Shown here: in pieces, positions 31,811 through 44,312 of the stretch
Layout of the letters: every line of letters begins with the position of its first letter
Numbering within the stretch: position 1 is the first letter of the stretch
Source: Vitellaria paradoxa
Taxonomy: Eukaryota > Streptophyta > Magnoliopsida > Ericales > Sapotaceae
NCBI GenBank assembly: GCA_019916065.1
Contig: CM034237.1
Coordinates: 19,365,752-19,429,751 of the forward strand
Length of the DNA: 64,000 bases
Direction: 5' to 3'
Made by a program: the position numbers and the translations under genes
The notes under the pieces: generated by a model
Databases searched by the model: none
What the model was told of the DNA's origin: nothing
Seen by the model: only the letters and a program-made list of their open reading frames with translations

Positions 31811-33773
31811 TGATAATGTTAGAACTAATATTATTAATGTCACACCCACTTAGGTCTGTTTGGTTGAATAAATTTTGGTCAAAAAGTACAATAAAAATAA
31901 AAAGATGTGACATAAAGATGATATGTTTTAAAATTTATTGGAAGAAAGTATAAAAAGTAGTTAAAATTTAATAATTTTTGATAAATTTGATAGGTCAACA
32001 AGCTTAATATATTTTTTTAATGTGTCAATCATTTTACTCATACTACAATTAATGAATGATTATGTTAAGATATATTTAATGTAATTTTATATATTGATAA
32101 TTTTACCTTTATTAAGTCAATGAAGAGTTAAAACTCATATTTATTCCATTAACTTTTAAATTAACACCTATATCCTTTTGTGGCCATTAATATTGAGTAA
32201 CTATTAATTAATTAACTTATTGTTTGACTAAAACTAAATAATTAATAAAATTAATAAGTAAATTAATTTTCTTAACAGGGAGGAAAAAGTATACAAAATT
32301 TAAATTTTAAACTAATAAATTAGTAAATATCATTATTAAATCAATTTTCATGATTAAACGATAAATATAAAAATTACAAGTTCTAGAGTTAATTATCCTA
32401 AACTAATATTTTTGCTAATTAGTTCAATTTTTTACTAAATTAATCTTCATGACTAAGAAGATAAATATATAAAATTTAAATTTTAAAACTAATTATCCAA
32501 ACTATTCATATTTCCCTTAATTAGTACATCAATTAGTAGAAATTATTGTTAAATCAATCTTCATAACTAAAAAACAAATATATTAAAGTCAATTTCTAAA
32601 ACCAATTATCCAAATCAATGTTTCCACTAATTAGTAAATTTTTTTATTAAATCAATTTTCATGATTAAAAGATAGATATATAAATTTAAATTTTAGAATA
32701 ACTATTTAAACTATTCATGTTTCCGTTAATTAGTAAACCAAATAATAAAATTTATTATTAAATCTATCTTCATAACTAAAAAACAAATATATTAAATTCA
32801 ATTTAATAACAAATTATCTAAACTAATGTTTCCACTGATTAATCAATTTTTTATTAAATCAATTTTCATGACTAGATGATAAATATATAAAATTCAATTT
32901 TAAATTAACTATCCAAAATACTCATTTTTCCTTAATTAGTAAATCAATTAGTAAATTTTATATATCGAATTTCACATTAAAATAAATCTAAAAAATTCAA
33001 ATTTTAAAATTAATTACCAGGACTAAAACATAAACATAAAAAATTAAATTTTAAAATTAATTATTCAAACTCCATTAATTAATTAGCAAATAACTAAAAT
33101 TTATTATTAAAGAAAATTTTGTGACTAAAATTAAATCTATAAAATTTAAATTTTAGAAGTACTTGTTCAAAATATTTTTTGAAAGGTAATTATTCAAATT
33201 ACTCATGCCTTTAAAAGTATTTTGATTAATATTATTATAAATATTTTTAAAAAATTAAAAATAAAAAATTAAGTTATAATTTTGTGAGCAGTGAGTGAGA
33301 GAGAGAGATACATACTAACATAAAAGTTCATTTATTCAAGGATGGTGATAATGTCAAAGAAAATAATGTTAATGTCAGAAAATTGATTTAATAATAAACT
33401 TTACTAATTTATTAGTTCAAAATTTAAATTTTGTATACTTTTTCCTCCGTTAAGAAAATTAATTTACTTATTAATTTTACTAATTAATTTAGTCTTAGTA
33501 AAAAAATAATTTACTAATTAATAGTTACTTCATATTAATGGCCGAAGAAGAATATAAATGTTTAATTGAAGCAATGTGAGTTTCAACTCTTCACTAACTT
33601 AATAACGGGTAATGGTCAATAATCAAAATTACATTAAATATGCCTGACATTAACAATATTTACGTGTATTAAATATGCTATGACATAACTATTAACTAAG
33701 GGTAAAATTGTCTAACACATAAAAAGTGCATTAAATATATTCTGGCATTAATAGTATTAGCCTGGCATTATCA
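31811..33773. mobile_element. Foldback-like element with long inverted arms
   Basis: Left arm 31811-32345 and right arm 33376-33773 are reverse complements over hundreds of bases, beginning TGATAATG and ending CATTATCA. Matching internal landmarks include the AGTATACAAAATTTAAATTT edge and the TTAATGGCC block. The left arm has an extra piece of about 160 bp (about 31843-32005). An 8-bp repeat CTATAAAA lies close to both ends (31795-31802, 33778-33785), a possible target duplication a few bases outside the recognised arms. No transposase is present. The centre is a tandem array. Class unclear (MULE-like or foldback). Confidence 0.7.
32300..33180. repeat. AT-rich tandem array inside foldback element
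   Basis: Seven or more imperfect units of about 100 bp, each with TTAGTAAATCAATTAGTAAA-like, ATTAAATCAATTTTCATGA-like and CTATTCATGTTTCC-like parts. Alternate units are more alike (CTTCATAACTAAAAAACAAA versus TTCATGATTAAAAGATA), suggesting a dimer of about 210 bp. Confidence 0.78.
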
Positions 33774-36039
33774 CCGCCTATAAAATATACTATCTATATA
33801 AAAGGATGATTTTTGAAATATGTCTATTTCACAAAACTTTTGTTTATTTATCCTATATACCAAAATACTACAATTTTACTTTTTCTTTTGATCGATAAAA
33901 CACTAAAATTGTGGTGATTTTAATAAATATAAAAAAAATTCATGAGTTCTAAAAAAGGTACTCACTTTCCTTAGGCACTGAAAAGGAATTTATTTGCTCA
34001 TAGATTCCAAAGGAGGTTACAAAGGGCTATATTGGGAAAATCACAATAGGAGGCCTCAACCAACAGTCATGATTTGATTGTATTTAATGTGATATAACTT
34101 TTCATATTTTTTTTATTAATGTGTTCTAATCAGATTTCATTTAACTTTATTTTTATTTTGAAATTAATTTTATTACATTAAATTAAGACCATTAAATTAA
34201 ATGCAATCAAATTATGATAATTGATTACTCAATTGCAGTCCCTGCCGTGAGTTCTCCACTGTAGCCCCCTAAATTCCTTCCGAAAAGGGTACTCACTTGC
34301 TTAAAAAATTTAATATAATTGTTAAATTTATATATTTCTATTACATTAGTAATTAAATTAAAAATACAGATAAAAATAAAGTTGAATTAAAAATACAAAT
34401 AAAGAAAACCTTAAATAATAATTAGGTTATTTCTCATATAACAACTCTTAGTATTTTAAAAATTTTAAAGTACAAAAAAAATTACTAAATATTAATTAGA
34501 CACGGGAGTGATTATTTTTTAAATTTATATTAGTCACATTGACTATATCTGTTTTATTTTATAACGCACATATGATTAATAATAATAATATTTTTTATTT
34601 GAGTTACTCTTATAAAACCAATTAAAAATTTATTGCCAAATCCAATGTGGAACTTTGTATATTCATCATTATACTTTCTTAATTTTACAAATATTTGAAT
34701 TAATTTATCTTTGGGGAGTGATTTTTTTTATATATAATAGAATACAACACATTTAAAAAAATTTTCTTTTACAAACTAAAATCTAAAAGCTGAAATTAAG
34801 TTTTATTCTTCAACAAATGACTGAGATCTTTCACAAAACGTATTCAATATTATTTCTATTACTTTAATTAAACTATTAGTTCTATTACTTTAATATTGTA
34901 ATGATAATTCAATATAAGACTTGTCAATAATTTTTAAATTTATCAAATTGAAGGTGTAACAATTTAAATACAATTTTTATTATAAAGTATATTTTTCAAA
35001 TATATTTATGTTGCATTTGTACTTACCAATTTTAAATAATGAATTTAAAAAATTTTTAAAATTATATTTTATAATAAAAATTTATATTTAATAATAAAAT
35101 ATTTAAATTGATTGATTTTTTATTTTCATATAAATTTTATTTATTTAAAAGATACATAAATTAACCATTAAAAGAAAAAAAAAAGAGAAGAAAAAGAATT
35201 TTGTCATTGATGAGGTAACAGTGAGATATCTTGAGATTTTAAGCTATCTTTATAAGGGAAAAAGAGAATAGATATGCCAGTTGTAGTTTCCATTTGATAT
35301 AGTGAACCTTCTTTCTCTCACTACATTTGGCGAGCGAAAAAGTTAAATGTTAAAATAGAGAGCCTAGTAGCGAGCCCATTGGAGGCAAATTTGAGGGCAA
35401 GGCTCTCTAAAACAGCTAAGAATTGGATTTTAGCTAGTATGTTGGAGATGCTATAAGGTGCTTCAGTTAAAAAAAAAATCACTTTCTAATTTAGTCTTAA
35501 TTATTGTGTGCATAATTTCAACTTGGGGTGAGTTACACATTGTTTCCAATTCCCCATTTCTTTCATTATATCGCATGCTTATATTTCTCATTACTTATTA
35601 TCTTGCATAATATTATTTGTTCAATTTTATGACAAAAAATGGGAGAAGAGAGTGATTTATGACATTGAACATTTAATCTTTTCAAAAGATATTTTGTTTA
35701 AATGATGTGCAGATTCTATTCAAGAAAGAGCATAGATCAAGGGGAGTTGTTCTCACAAGTTCACATGTCAAATGGGAGTATTAAGTATGTAAAAGCTTAA
35801 TTTTACATACAATTGTTAAGTATGTAAAGAAAAAAACATGCAATTGTTTATAATTTATAATAAGAGCATTGGTTTTGTGATGAAATTACCAATTAATAGG
35901 AATATTCTTAGAATTCACATTTCTTGCTGGAAATTTGTGAACAAAATAATTGTTAAACTTGTACCGTTAGACATTTGGCTAGAGTGTTGAAGTATAAAGA
36001 TTTGATGGGTGCGTGAAGCCAGAATAGAGCTAAATAAAC
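33774..36039. other. Intergenic AT-rich DNA
   Basis: No gene supported. The segment at about 35330-35465 contains GCGAGCCCATTGGAGGC and TTGGAGATGCTATAAG, wording often found at ends of short non-autonomous DNA elements, but no matching left end was found. Otherwise low-complexity A/T sequence. Confidence 0.4.
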
Positions 36040-36225
36040 TGAGGGTCCACTTGGCACGGCGAAAGATAATAAAAAATAGCAAAAAATATAATTTAGGAAA
36101 ATTTTTGACATTTGGTGCACATATCTCAATCGCATTTTTTGCAGAAAATAGTAAAATTTTCTTTTTAACGGATTGGATTTCCGTTTGGATGATTTCAAAA
36201 TTTTGAATCAATTATGATTTTTTTA
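36040..36225 (-). mobile_element. Partial MITE, same family as 45572-46095
   Basis: Contains AATTTAGGAAAATTTTTGAC, ATTTGGTGCACATATCTCAA and CGTTTGGATGATTTCAAAAT, each close to the reverse complement of segments near 45930-46060. The left half of the family consensus is missing. Confidence 0.6.
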
Positions 36226-36851
36226 CAGATCAAACCAAAATCGAAATGTCACTGGCGTTGGAACAGTTTATAATTGTCTATTAGGACTGAAGTTGATAGT
36301 GCTAAATCGCTAGAACTGTATTAGACCTCCTAGCATAGTATAGAAACATACCAACTGCAAATAGGCCTTCTACAAAATTTTGACCACTGAATTTTAGAGA
36401 GCTCACTCCCTTGTAGGAAAAATACTTTTAAACTATGGTAAATTTGAAGCGGTTGTTGCTTTGGAGTAAACTTGTCACAGGCTAGCGAGTAAATATTTTA
36501 TATTCGACTTGTGGGTCTTATATTATTTAGATTATTTACTATAATTATTAGTGATCTAATAATTGATTGTAAAATTATTTTTATTAAATAATATAATTAT
36601 TTAAATTATTATTTTATCTAAATTTTGAGAAAAGTATTAGTGGCTCTAATTCTATGTATTAATTATAGTACTAATATTTGAATCTGGTACTAGACTTTGA
36701 AAGGTTGTACAGCTTGATTAGACCTTTATAATAAAATTTACTTTTTCTCTTTTTTATTCCCGTTAAACCCAGCCAAATTTACATGCCAAAGATTACGAAA
36801 TATGAGGCATTACAATAACTAGCCACACTCTAAATCATTTGGAGTTTAGTT

Positions 36852-37100
36852 GTTTGATGTGTTTGGAGTAGTAAAAAATAAGATAAATTAAGATAAAATA
36901 TAATTTTTGATTAATTTTGACATCCTTTTTGGAGATCAATAATAGTAAATCGTGAGAACAATTGTCCCAAAATCGTTCCCACAAATTACAAAATTCAACA
37001 CTCAATATTTTGCTTTATATACGCATAGCGTCAAAATTGTGGGAACAATTTTCTAAATCTATTCTCATAGATTCAAAAAAATTCGAATAAAATAGTGATA
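36852..37100 (-). mobile_element. Possible fourth copy of the MITE family
   Basis: Starts GATGTGTTTGGAGTAGTAAA followed by GATAAATTAAGATAAAATAT, like the reversed right end of the 45.6-kb MITE. The other end was not located, so the extent is approximate. Confidence 0.4.
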
Positions 37101-38675
37101 ATGATACTCGTTTGAAAGTTTTCAATTCGAAAAATATGATTGTCAAAAAAAATTTATGTATTCGAGTAACTTCCTCTTGGATATTTTTGTTTTTTTTTAG
37201 TAAAATATTGAAATTTTTTAAAATTAGTAAAGATAAGAATTTAAGTAATTTATAGATGTTGTTGAAAATTTATTTTGTTTTATAGAGTTTGTCGGAAGAC
37301 GAAACGCACACATATATAACTTTAATTAATTGTTATATTATTAAACAAATCATACGATGTTTCTGTCAAGCACTTCAATTGGACTGCCAGGTTCTGTCGA
37401 AATTTTGTTTGTGCAGGTTAACAATATTTCAAAGATTGAAATGAGGTCAACACACATGGTTTGACAAATATTTAAAGCTCCTAATTTTTTAGATTAGTGC
37501 ATGATACATGTATCTGCACTTATCAGCTAAGATTTTGAGATTTCGTGCTACCAAAGCTACACTTTTAATCGGCACCCATGCCCACTGATGTTATCCTGTT
37601 GTATATCCTTGACTATCTATATATGCGTACGGGGAATCAACCATATAGAAAAAGCTTGAGTCAACGTCAGCATGGAAATGTCCTGGTAGATATGCACGGA
37701 GAAAAATCTCACCCTCTTTAATCCGAGTGACCTGCTATAAAAGACGATTAGAACCCCATATACATATTTTTTTTACCTCCAATATGTATCCCTACCAACC
37801 AGAACCATTTACCATTTTCAATTTATTCGCAGTTGTGACGGTGTTTGCCCCATCTTACCATCTATATGAATTTATTCGTAGGATTCACTTAAAAATAATT
37901 TACATTACTAAGCGTATTAGTTTTGTGTTTCTATGCACTATGGCCTTGCTTCTTCGCCTTAATTGAGGAGTTTTATGGAATATAGCTGTTTTTTTGCTGA
38001 AATATATATATATATGTTATATGTAACTATGGCTGTTGAAGTGACCCAAAAGTTCAATTTTTGCAAGCCCTATACTTGTTGAAAATAAATGAACATTCTG
38101 TACCAAACTGTATTCTTGTTGAAGTTCCTTAGATTCTCTTAATTCTGAGCAATGATCTAAAGTGAACTTCAATATTTTGATGATTGTGAAACTGTAACTA
38201 TATATGTATATAAATTTCTCACATAAAAAAAAAATAATAATAAAAAAAAAAAAAAAAAAAAAACCTTAACCATAACCCTTTGGTAAGAAAACGCTGCTCT
38301 AAATTGACGTGGTAAATTAGATAAGTTTGACTGATCTTAACTGTGCTGTCAACAATTAGTTTAACCTGGGATCGATGCCCCCGTGCTATCTGTAGTGACT
38401 GTAACAATGGCAATGACAGTGACAAAGGAAGTTTCTAATGTCTTACATCCCCGTCTATGGGAATCGATTAAACAAATATTCAAGGGACGTTCTACGATGA
38501 CCTCCCTCATATTTGAAACCGTGGGCTGCTTTTGAAGGTTGAAAAAATTTTGAAATGCCCAAACGCGTTCACTGGTTAACTATAAAATATATATATATAG
38601 AAACTACTGTTTGGAACTCAAGGTTTGGGGTAAAAATTCTCACAGCGAAACGGAGGGCTGAGTAGTGCCCAGCAT
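37101..38675 (+). promoter_or_regulatory. Upstream region of the MYB gene
   Basis: Non-coding sequence before the MYB start. A TATA-like AT stretch (TATAAAATATATATATAT) lies at 38581-38598, about 80-95 bp before the ATG. A GAGTCAACGTCAGC segment at 37658-37671 holds a W-box core (reverse of TTGAC) overlapping an ACGTCA box. An A-run with ATAAT interruptions lies at 38225-38263. Element matches are short and untested. Confidence 0.45.
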
Positions 38676-41263
38676 ATGGCTTTGAAGAAAGGATCCTGGA
38701 GTCCTGAAGAAGATAAGAAGCTGAAGGCTTATATAAAGAGATATGGCATTTGGAACTGGACTAGGATGCCAGAGGCAGCAGGTACGACATAATTCCATCA
38801 GTGGATGACATGGGTTAATTTTGAAAACCCTCTTACCAAGTTCCAATTCTTTTTTTTTTTTTTTTTTTTTTATCTGCTTACAAACATCAACAGATATACA
38901 TATCATGATATGCTTTGTACTAATCATGTCCTTTCTTTTCTTTTTCAAATATATATATATATATATGTTACAGGTTTGCAAAGGTCAGGTAAAAGTTGTA
39001 GGCTTCGTTGGATGAATTATCTAAAACCAGGTATCAAGCACGGAAACTTTACCAAAGAAGAAGAAGAAACCATACTCAGAATGCAGAAAGAGATGGGAAA
39101 TAAGTAAATAATTAATTCACATTTATTAAATTATATATCTCCAGTTAGCAAAGTGTGGACAATTGCTCTGGATAAAAATTATTCTTGAGGCTAAATTTTA
39201 AGGAGGGATTCGCTTTCAATTTAGGCACACAGATCGGCCTAATAACTCATTCAGCAATAAGTAACATCTTGTTCTTTGGCGAGGATTTAGACCCACATTC
39301 TGAATACATGATACAATTTGACAACCAGAATGATATATGGTCTTTCATAAATAAATTACACTTCAATGAATTTTTTTGTTTTAAAGTGATAATTTTGATA
39401 ATTTTTCTGACCATGTAGTATTTTCCATAGTTTTTCTTTTTTTTTTTTTTCACAGACCCACTGCTGATAACGTGGGATACAGTTATGCTGCTTCAAGAAC
39501 TTCTGCAAGCATGCTGTACTGACCCTTTGAAATGATAGACACTATATTATTATACTAAACGAAATTGTAACACAGAATCCTTCAAATTAGGTGACTGGAG
39601 AAAAGTGAGTTCCTTTTTTGCAGGAGACTCTTTCTCAAACTCAACAACGTATGCCAAGGTCAACCGGTCGCTTCTTAAAGATTGTTACTGTGAGATCATG
39701 GTGGTGTGGTCTTCTGCTGGTTTACAAATGGAAACTTGGATAGTTTGCAAAGATTTCCACCTTCTCTTATGCTAGGGTTTACTCTATCAATTCTAGAGAG
39801 AAAATAAAAGTGCGCACTGTGTTTACTCTATGAATCCGGATTCAGATGCCCTAAGCCGATGAACCAATCCCTATTTATATTACGGTGAAGCAACCTAGAT
39901 TTAACTAAGGAATTAATTTGTATCTTCTCCTAAAAGGAAACAAAACCTCTGAAATTTCCCCTTTGAGTTAGAACGTAGTCGACTCACTGCATTCCAAAGC
40001 TGTTAAGTTTCTCATGCTCTTGGCCCAATCTCGGTTGATCGCCAATATATATTTCTTTGAGCGTCTTTATCCATCGTTACTCTCAGCTTGTTGGTGTTAC
40101 TCTTTAACTGCTTCTAGTCCACTTCAGTTCGACGGTCGATTTCCCCTTGGAATATATAATCTGATAAATGTAATTTTAAGGCATAATCAGTAGCTTCTCA
40201 AAGATTGTTTCTGTTTGCCTGATCATGGTGGTGTGGTCATCTGCTGGCTAGGGATCTTGTAGCCTTGTTTAGAAATATTAAAGGTGTACACAAGCCATCA
40301 TCTTGACCTTTCAATTCAAAGAAGAAATCTTACATATTCTCTTGGACAATGATATCTTCATATTGATTAACGCTTGAGCTCCTAAGCACTGGAAAGTTAA
40401 CTCGTCCACTTTCTCAGAACAAGATTGGAAGAGTGAAAAATAGTTCATAAGTTGAGATCAGTTGCATTATGTCATTGTTTCAGCATTTCTTGTGCCTAGT
40501 GGCATTGCCCATAGTTACCATATGATGGGTAGGCTGGGGTGTAACTAGGGACAACTCATGTTACCAGACAATATTGAGATTTGAAATGGCAGCACCAATT
40601 TTTTTTCTTATAAGCAAAAGGTCAAGTTAGTTTTGTTAGGTATTATATGACCCTTCTTTTATTAAAATTTATTTATTATTATTATTTTTTGGGTGGTAGT
40701 TTTTAAGCATGATATTGTTTTAGGCACTTAGAACGAAATGGCTGAATTATAGAAATCTTGTTTTCAGATGGTCTGCAATGGCAGCTGCATTACCAGGAAG
40801 AACAGATAATGATATAAAAAATTACTGGAATTCCCGCCTGAAGAAACACTCACAGAAAATAGCTGAGACTCAATCACAAGGATCCAGTACTACTATTGAA
40901 GCCTTAGCCAACCAAAATGAAATAACTGAATTGAATCATTTGGTTCTTAAGAAGGCTCCAGAAACATTGTGGTCCCAATCATCAGATGGATCCATGAACA
41001 TCCTGAACTTGGAGTCAGCAGCACAACTCCCCTCCACTCTATTGTCGCAAAACGTTGATAAAAATTTTGGATCAGAACCCTCCAGAGAAGAGGTACTTCA
41101 AAGTTTACAAGAGCAAACACTGTGGGTGGAAAACTCTTATGTAGAAAATCTCCCAGAGATCTTTCTTCCATACAGCTGTGTTGAGAAGTGGTGCCCGCCA
41201 GAACCGATTAGCCCATATGGATTCTTCAATGATTCAACATATGATCTTTGGTTCAGCTTCTAG
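38676..41263 (+). CDS. R2R3-MYB transcription factor (three exons)
   Basis: Exons 38676-38781, 38974-39103 and 40768-41263 join to 732 nt (243 aa). All introns are GT-AG. Exon 2 is exactly 130 nt, as is standard for plant R2R3-MYB genes. R2 has Trp 8, 28 and 48 ([30 protein letters not shown]). R3 has Phe 61, Trp 80 and Trp 99 ([34 protein letters not shown]). These repeats bind DNA in the nucleus. The R3 bHLH-interaction signature (Asp/Glu-Leu with fixed Arg and Leu spacing) is not met, so partnership with bHLH proteins is unlikely. The C-terminus is acidic/Ser-rich, ending WFSF. The closest general look is the MYB13/14/15-type group, which is tentative. Possible activator. The frame is intact. 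Confidence 0.9.
39667..40247 (-). mobile_element. LTR-like insertion in MYB intron 2, flanked by a direct repeat
   Basis: Intron 2 (39104-40767, 1664 bp) contains an imperfect direct repeat of about 52-56 bp (39669-39720 and 40192-40247, sharing GATCATGGTGGTGTGGTC). The segment between, read on the minus strand, has a TATA-like TAATATAAATAGGGATTGG and a leader-like tail, like a solo LTR. No matching LTR elsewhere in the window confirms this. The repeat is too long to be a target duplication, so it may predate or result from a local duplication. Confidence 0.42.
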
Positions 41264-42489
41264 CCAGCAGCAAACATGGATGAACTTGAAGAGCCTTGTG
41301 TCTTTTTCTGAGTAGCACTACTATGAGCCTTTTTTCTTCTCTCTTTTTCCCCTTTTTTTTTTTTTTTATGTGGCACACTTGGTTTTTGTGCTCAAAGCAA
41401 AGTTTTCATATAGTTGGGAGGTACTCATTTCTATTTGAAGTATGAGCCAGTTGTTATAATAATAATCCGCACGTAAAACTTCTTCAGCGTGCGAAACTGG
41501 TATGAAATGTTTGAGAAACAAGTGGCATTCCATTTTTCCCTCCATATTAGGAGGGCTTAGTGTACATTATTTTGTTTATTTTTTAGAATAATCATAAATT
41601 TAACATGATATTAGAACTATGTTATAAGAGGCTTTCGACAAGTCTGTTTGGTAAACAAATCAAAAGTGGCTTTTTTTAGCTACTTTTTATTTTATTTTAT
41701 ATGTTTTTTAATGTTAATTTTTAGGCATAAGCTATTGACATCGTTTAAAAGAAATATATAAAGGGATACTTAAAAATAAGAAAAGCTACAAATGGGTCAA
41801 AGCTTTTCTCCTATTTTAAGTATTTTTAATAAAATTTTATTTATTTATTTATTTATTTGATAAATACATGAATAACATGTCTAAAATCTATCAAAATTAA
41901 ATAAAAAATTAATTTTTACTAAAAATTTCACATAAACTGAGACCAAAAAAACTTACTTCTATCGTGATTTAACATGGTGTCATGATAAGGTTTTAAGAGA
42001 TCTTTCAATCTTGTTATCAATGTTAGTTTGTGTTTGTTCTTACCTATACTCTTACATTGTTTGTTGTGGTTAATTCAATTCGTTTTACTCCGATCCAAGT
42101 TGGATTTGGGGTGAAATGTGAGCGAGATAGTAGATTAGCATGCACAGTGTATTGATTTTATGAGTGTGTGCATGTGAAAGAGAAATATTTATTAATTTTT
42201 TACTTTCTATTTTATAAATTATCAAAAAATAATTATTAATTAAAATTATTGAACCATTGATTTAAGATAATAAATAGTGAAATTTAAATAAATAGTAAGT
42301 AATTAACAAGTATTTTAAGAAAACAAACAAAAATAATAAAAAGTTAAGGGTTATATAAGAAAAATGATGACATACAAACGTAAAATTACTTAATATTTTT
42401 TTTTTAAACTGAAATAACATATATTGCATAAAGAAGTCACGATAGGATGCCATCTATCTCTATGAAGGAACTCAAATCAAGAGGGAGAT
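41264..42489. other. 3' flank of the MYB gene and spacer
   Basis: Contains a T-run (41350-41366) soon after the stop. AATAAT near 41457-41464 is a weak polyadenylation-signal candidate. The rest is AT-rich spacer with a TTTA repeat (41840-41858). No gene supported. Confidence 0.4.
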
Positions 42490-42790
42490 GAGCCAAGGAA
42501 CTGTGGCTAGGAATAGTGCTTTTTAGGCATTTGGAGCCCAATGCAGGAGCTGTTCCATTCGCTCTCCTTTTACACCATAAGAAGGTCCAATGCCTTGAAG
42601 ATTTCTAGGAGCTGATGTCGTTAAGGATAAATGAGACCTTTCACAAAGAAGGATTGTGTTTGGAGCGAAGGGAATTAATGATAGTGAGGCAATCACTTTC
42701 AAATGCACCATAACTCAGCTTCCAAGAAACTGCCATCGAGCAAGCCACTTGCATGGCCGAAACCTCATAAATAACTTGTATGGTTCAAAT
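42490..42790 (-). pseudogene. RNase H-like (RVT_3 type) fragment
   Basis: On the minus strand, from about 42785 downward, the text reads VIYEVSAMQVACSMAVSW, LSYGAFESDCLTIINSLRSK, then a stop and frameshift, and finally CKRRANGTAPALGSKCLK. AFESDCLTIINSL is the central motif of the plant RNase H-like domain found at the end of many LINE elements and in related host loci, with the Glu and Asp of ESD present. It is about 95 codons and broken. It is most likely the 3' relic of a LINE, with no upstream RT seen. Confidence 0.7.
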
Positions 42791-43017
42791 TTATACCCCT
42801 CTTTTTAAGTTATAAATGGTTAGTGATGGGTAAATTAAAAAGTTTCACCAGCTAATGCTGTCATATTATATGGACACTTGTAACTCTAATCATCCTTAAT
42901 GTATTTGATGGCTTTCAAAAATTAAAAAAAAATATTAAATTATTGCCTTATTGTCTACATTATTATAATAAGGCAACAGAAAGGGTAATTGTGAAGTCAT
43001 AAATTTGGTGAAATTAT
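42791..43017. other. Spacer, no feature seen
   Basis: AT-rich sequence with no coding frame or repeat supported. Confidence 0.35.
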
Positions 43018-43430
43018 TTTTAATTTATTATATTAATATTCGTTAACTACTAGTAACACTCTACAATTATAAAAGAAGTATATGAGTAATTTTTTTAATT
43101 CTACAAGTTATTTAAGTAATTTCATAATTTCGACTTTTTGTTTCATTTAAATGCCTTTTAGCTATCAATTACTTTTATGTTTTTCTTTAACCCCTCTTTA
43201 ATTATTCACTATCTACTTAAATACTTTTTTTAATTTATTACATTAATGTTCATCAACCACTAATGATCCTCCGCAATTTGAAAGAGGTATATGAGTTAAT
43301 TTTTAAATTTTATAAGTTATTTAAATAATTTCGTAATTTGAATTTTTCTGTTCTCCTTATATGCCTTTCAACTGGCAATTACTTTTATAAATTATTTCTT
43401 TAAATGCTCTTTAATTACTTTGTTCTTAAT
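43018..43430. repeat. Tandem duplication of about 205 bp
   Basis: Two diverged copies (about 43018-43222 and 43226-43430) share blocks such as TAATTTATTAYATTAATRTT, CTACAAGTTATTTAAGTAAT-like and CAATTACTTTTAT. Both are non-coding. Confidence 0.75.
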
Positions 43431-44100
43431 ACTTAGCATTTGAATAACCACTAATAGCTAGCTCTCCATAAAATTTAAATAAAAATATTAAAAAAATTTG
43501 TTCAAATACTAAAGTAATAGTTAAAGAGTATTTAAGTAGATATACAGTAATTAAAGAGCATTTAAAATAAATAAAATTTGAATAAAAACATTACATGCTG
43601 GTACCCATTTTTAGTAATAGTACAGGTGAGGTGATATATAGATATATATTGTTGGGCAACTATCCAGAGCTTAACATTGTACAATTGGAAATTAATTGTG
43701 TTGGTTGTCCCCCGCTGCTCATGCATATTTAATGGAGTTTTTGTCAATATGCAACTTGATAGACATGAAAAGAGAATATGCAGGAGACTACTACATAATA
43801 ATCTTGGCCAATGTAAAAGTAAAAGTATAGCAACCAACATTATGGGTGTCCGTCCTCACTTACAAATAAGCTTTTTCCCTAATATTTTAAGAGAATTCAG
43901 GTAGTGTTATAATTAAGCTAGGGCATCAGAATTGGCGTCTCTTAGGTTTAGGTTAATGTTGATGCTTGGTTGTTGAGGATATATTTATTAATATATATAT
44001 TCAAGACGCCCATGTGATGATTTTTGGTCAATATTAAAAAAAAAAAAAGAAAAAGAAATTTGTCATATATGTGTACGATGTAACGTGTTCTAGAGGAATT
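43431..44100. other. Spacer, no gene seen
   Basis: AT-rich sequence with short A-runs (44037-44048). No coding frame with recognisable content. Confidence 0.35.
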
Positions 44101-44119
44101 TGGTATTTTACAAAGATGC

Positions 44120-44300
44120 TTCCCAGTATTGAACCAATTTTTGTAGACTTGCAGTCCATATTGGCATTGAACTAATTTTTGGGAGACTTGCAGTCAAGAG
44201 GTGGATCTTGCAATTACTTGGAAGGATTTTTCTTCTTCTTCTTCTTCGTATGGAACTAATTTTTGGGAGTCAAGAGGTGGATCTTGCAATTACGTGTAAG
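44120..44300. repeat. Short imperfect duplications beside the CTT tract
   Basis: The segment with GAACTAATTTTTGGGAG and AAGAGGTGGATCTTGCAATT appears twice (about 44167-44230 and 44252-44310), and a third weaker copy of the start lies at about 44130. Each of the two strong copies leads into a run of CTT repeats. Confidence 0.75.
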
Positions 44301-44312
44301 GATTTTTATTTG

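Noticed and set aside
35220..35465. Complete small inverted-repeat element
   Set aside because: The right side resembles such an end, but no matching left end could be found by eye.
38805..39107. Long open frame through MYB intron 1 into exon 2
   Set aside because: It reads through the intron's poly-T tract. Splice sites at 38782 and 38973 give the correct 130-nt exon and MYB frame.
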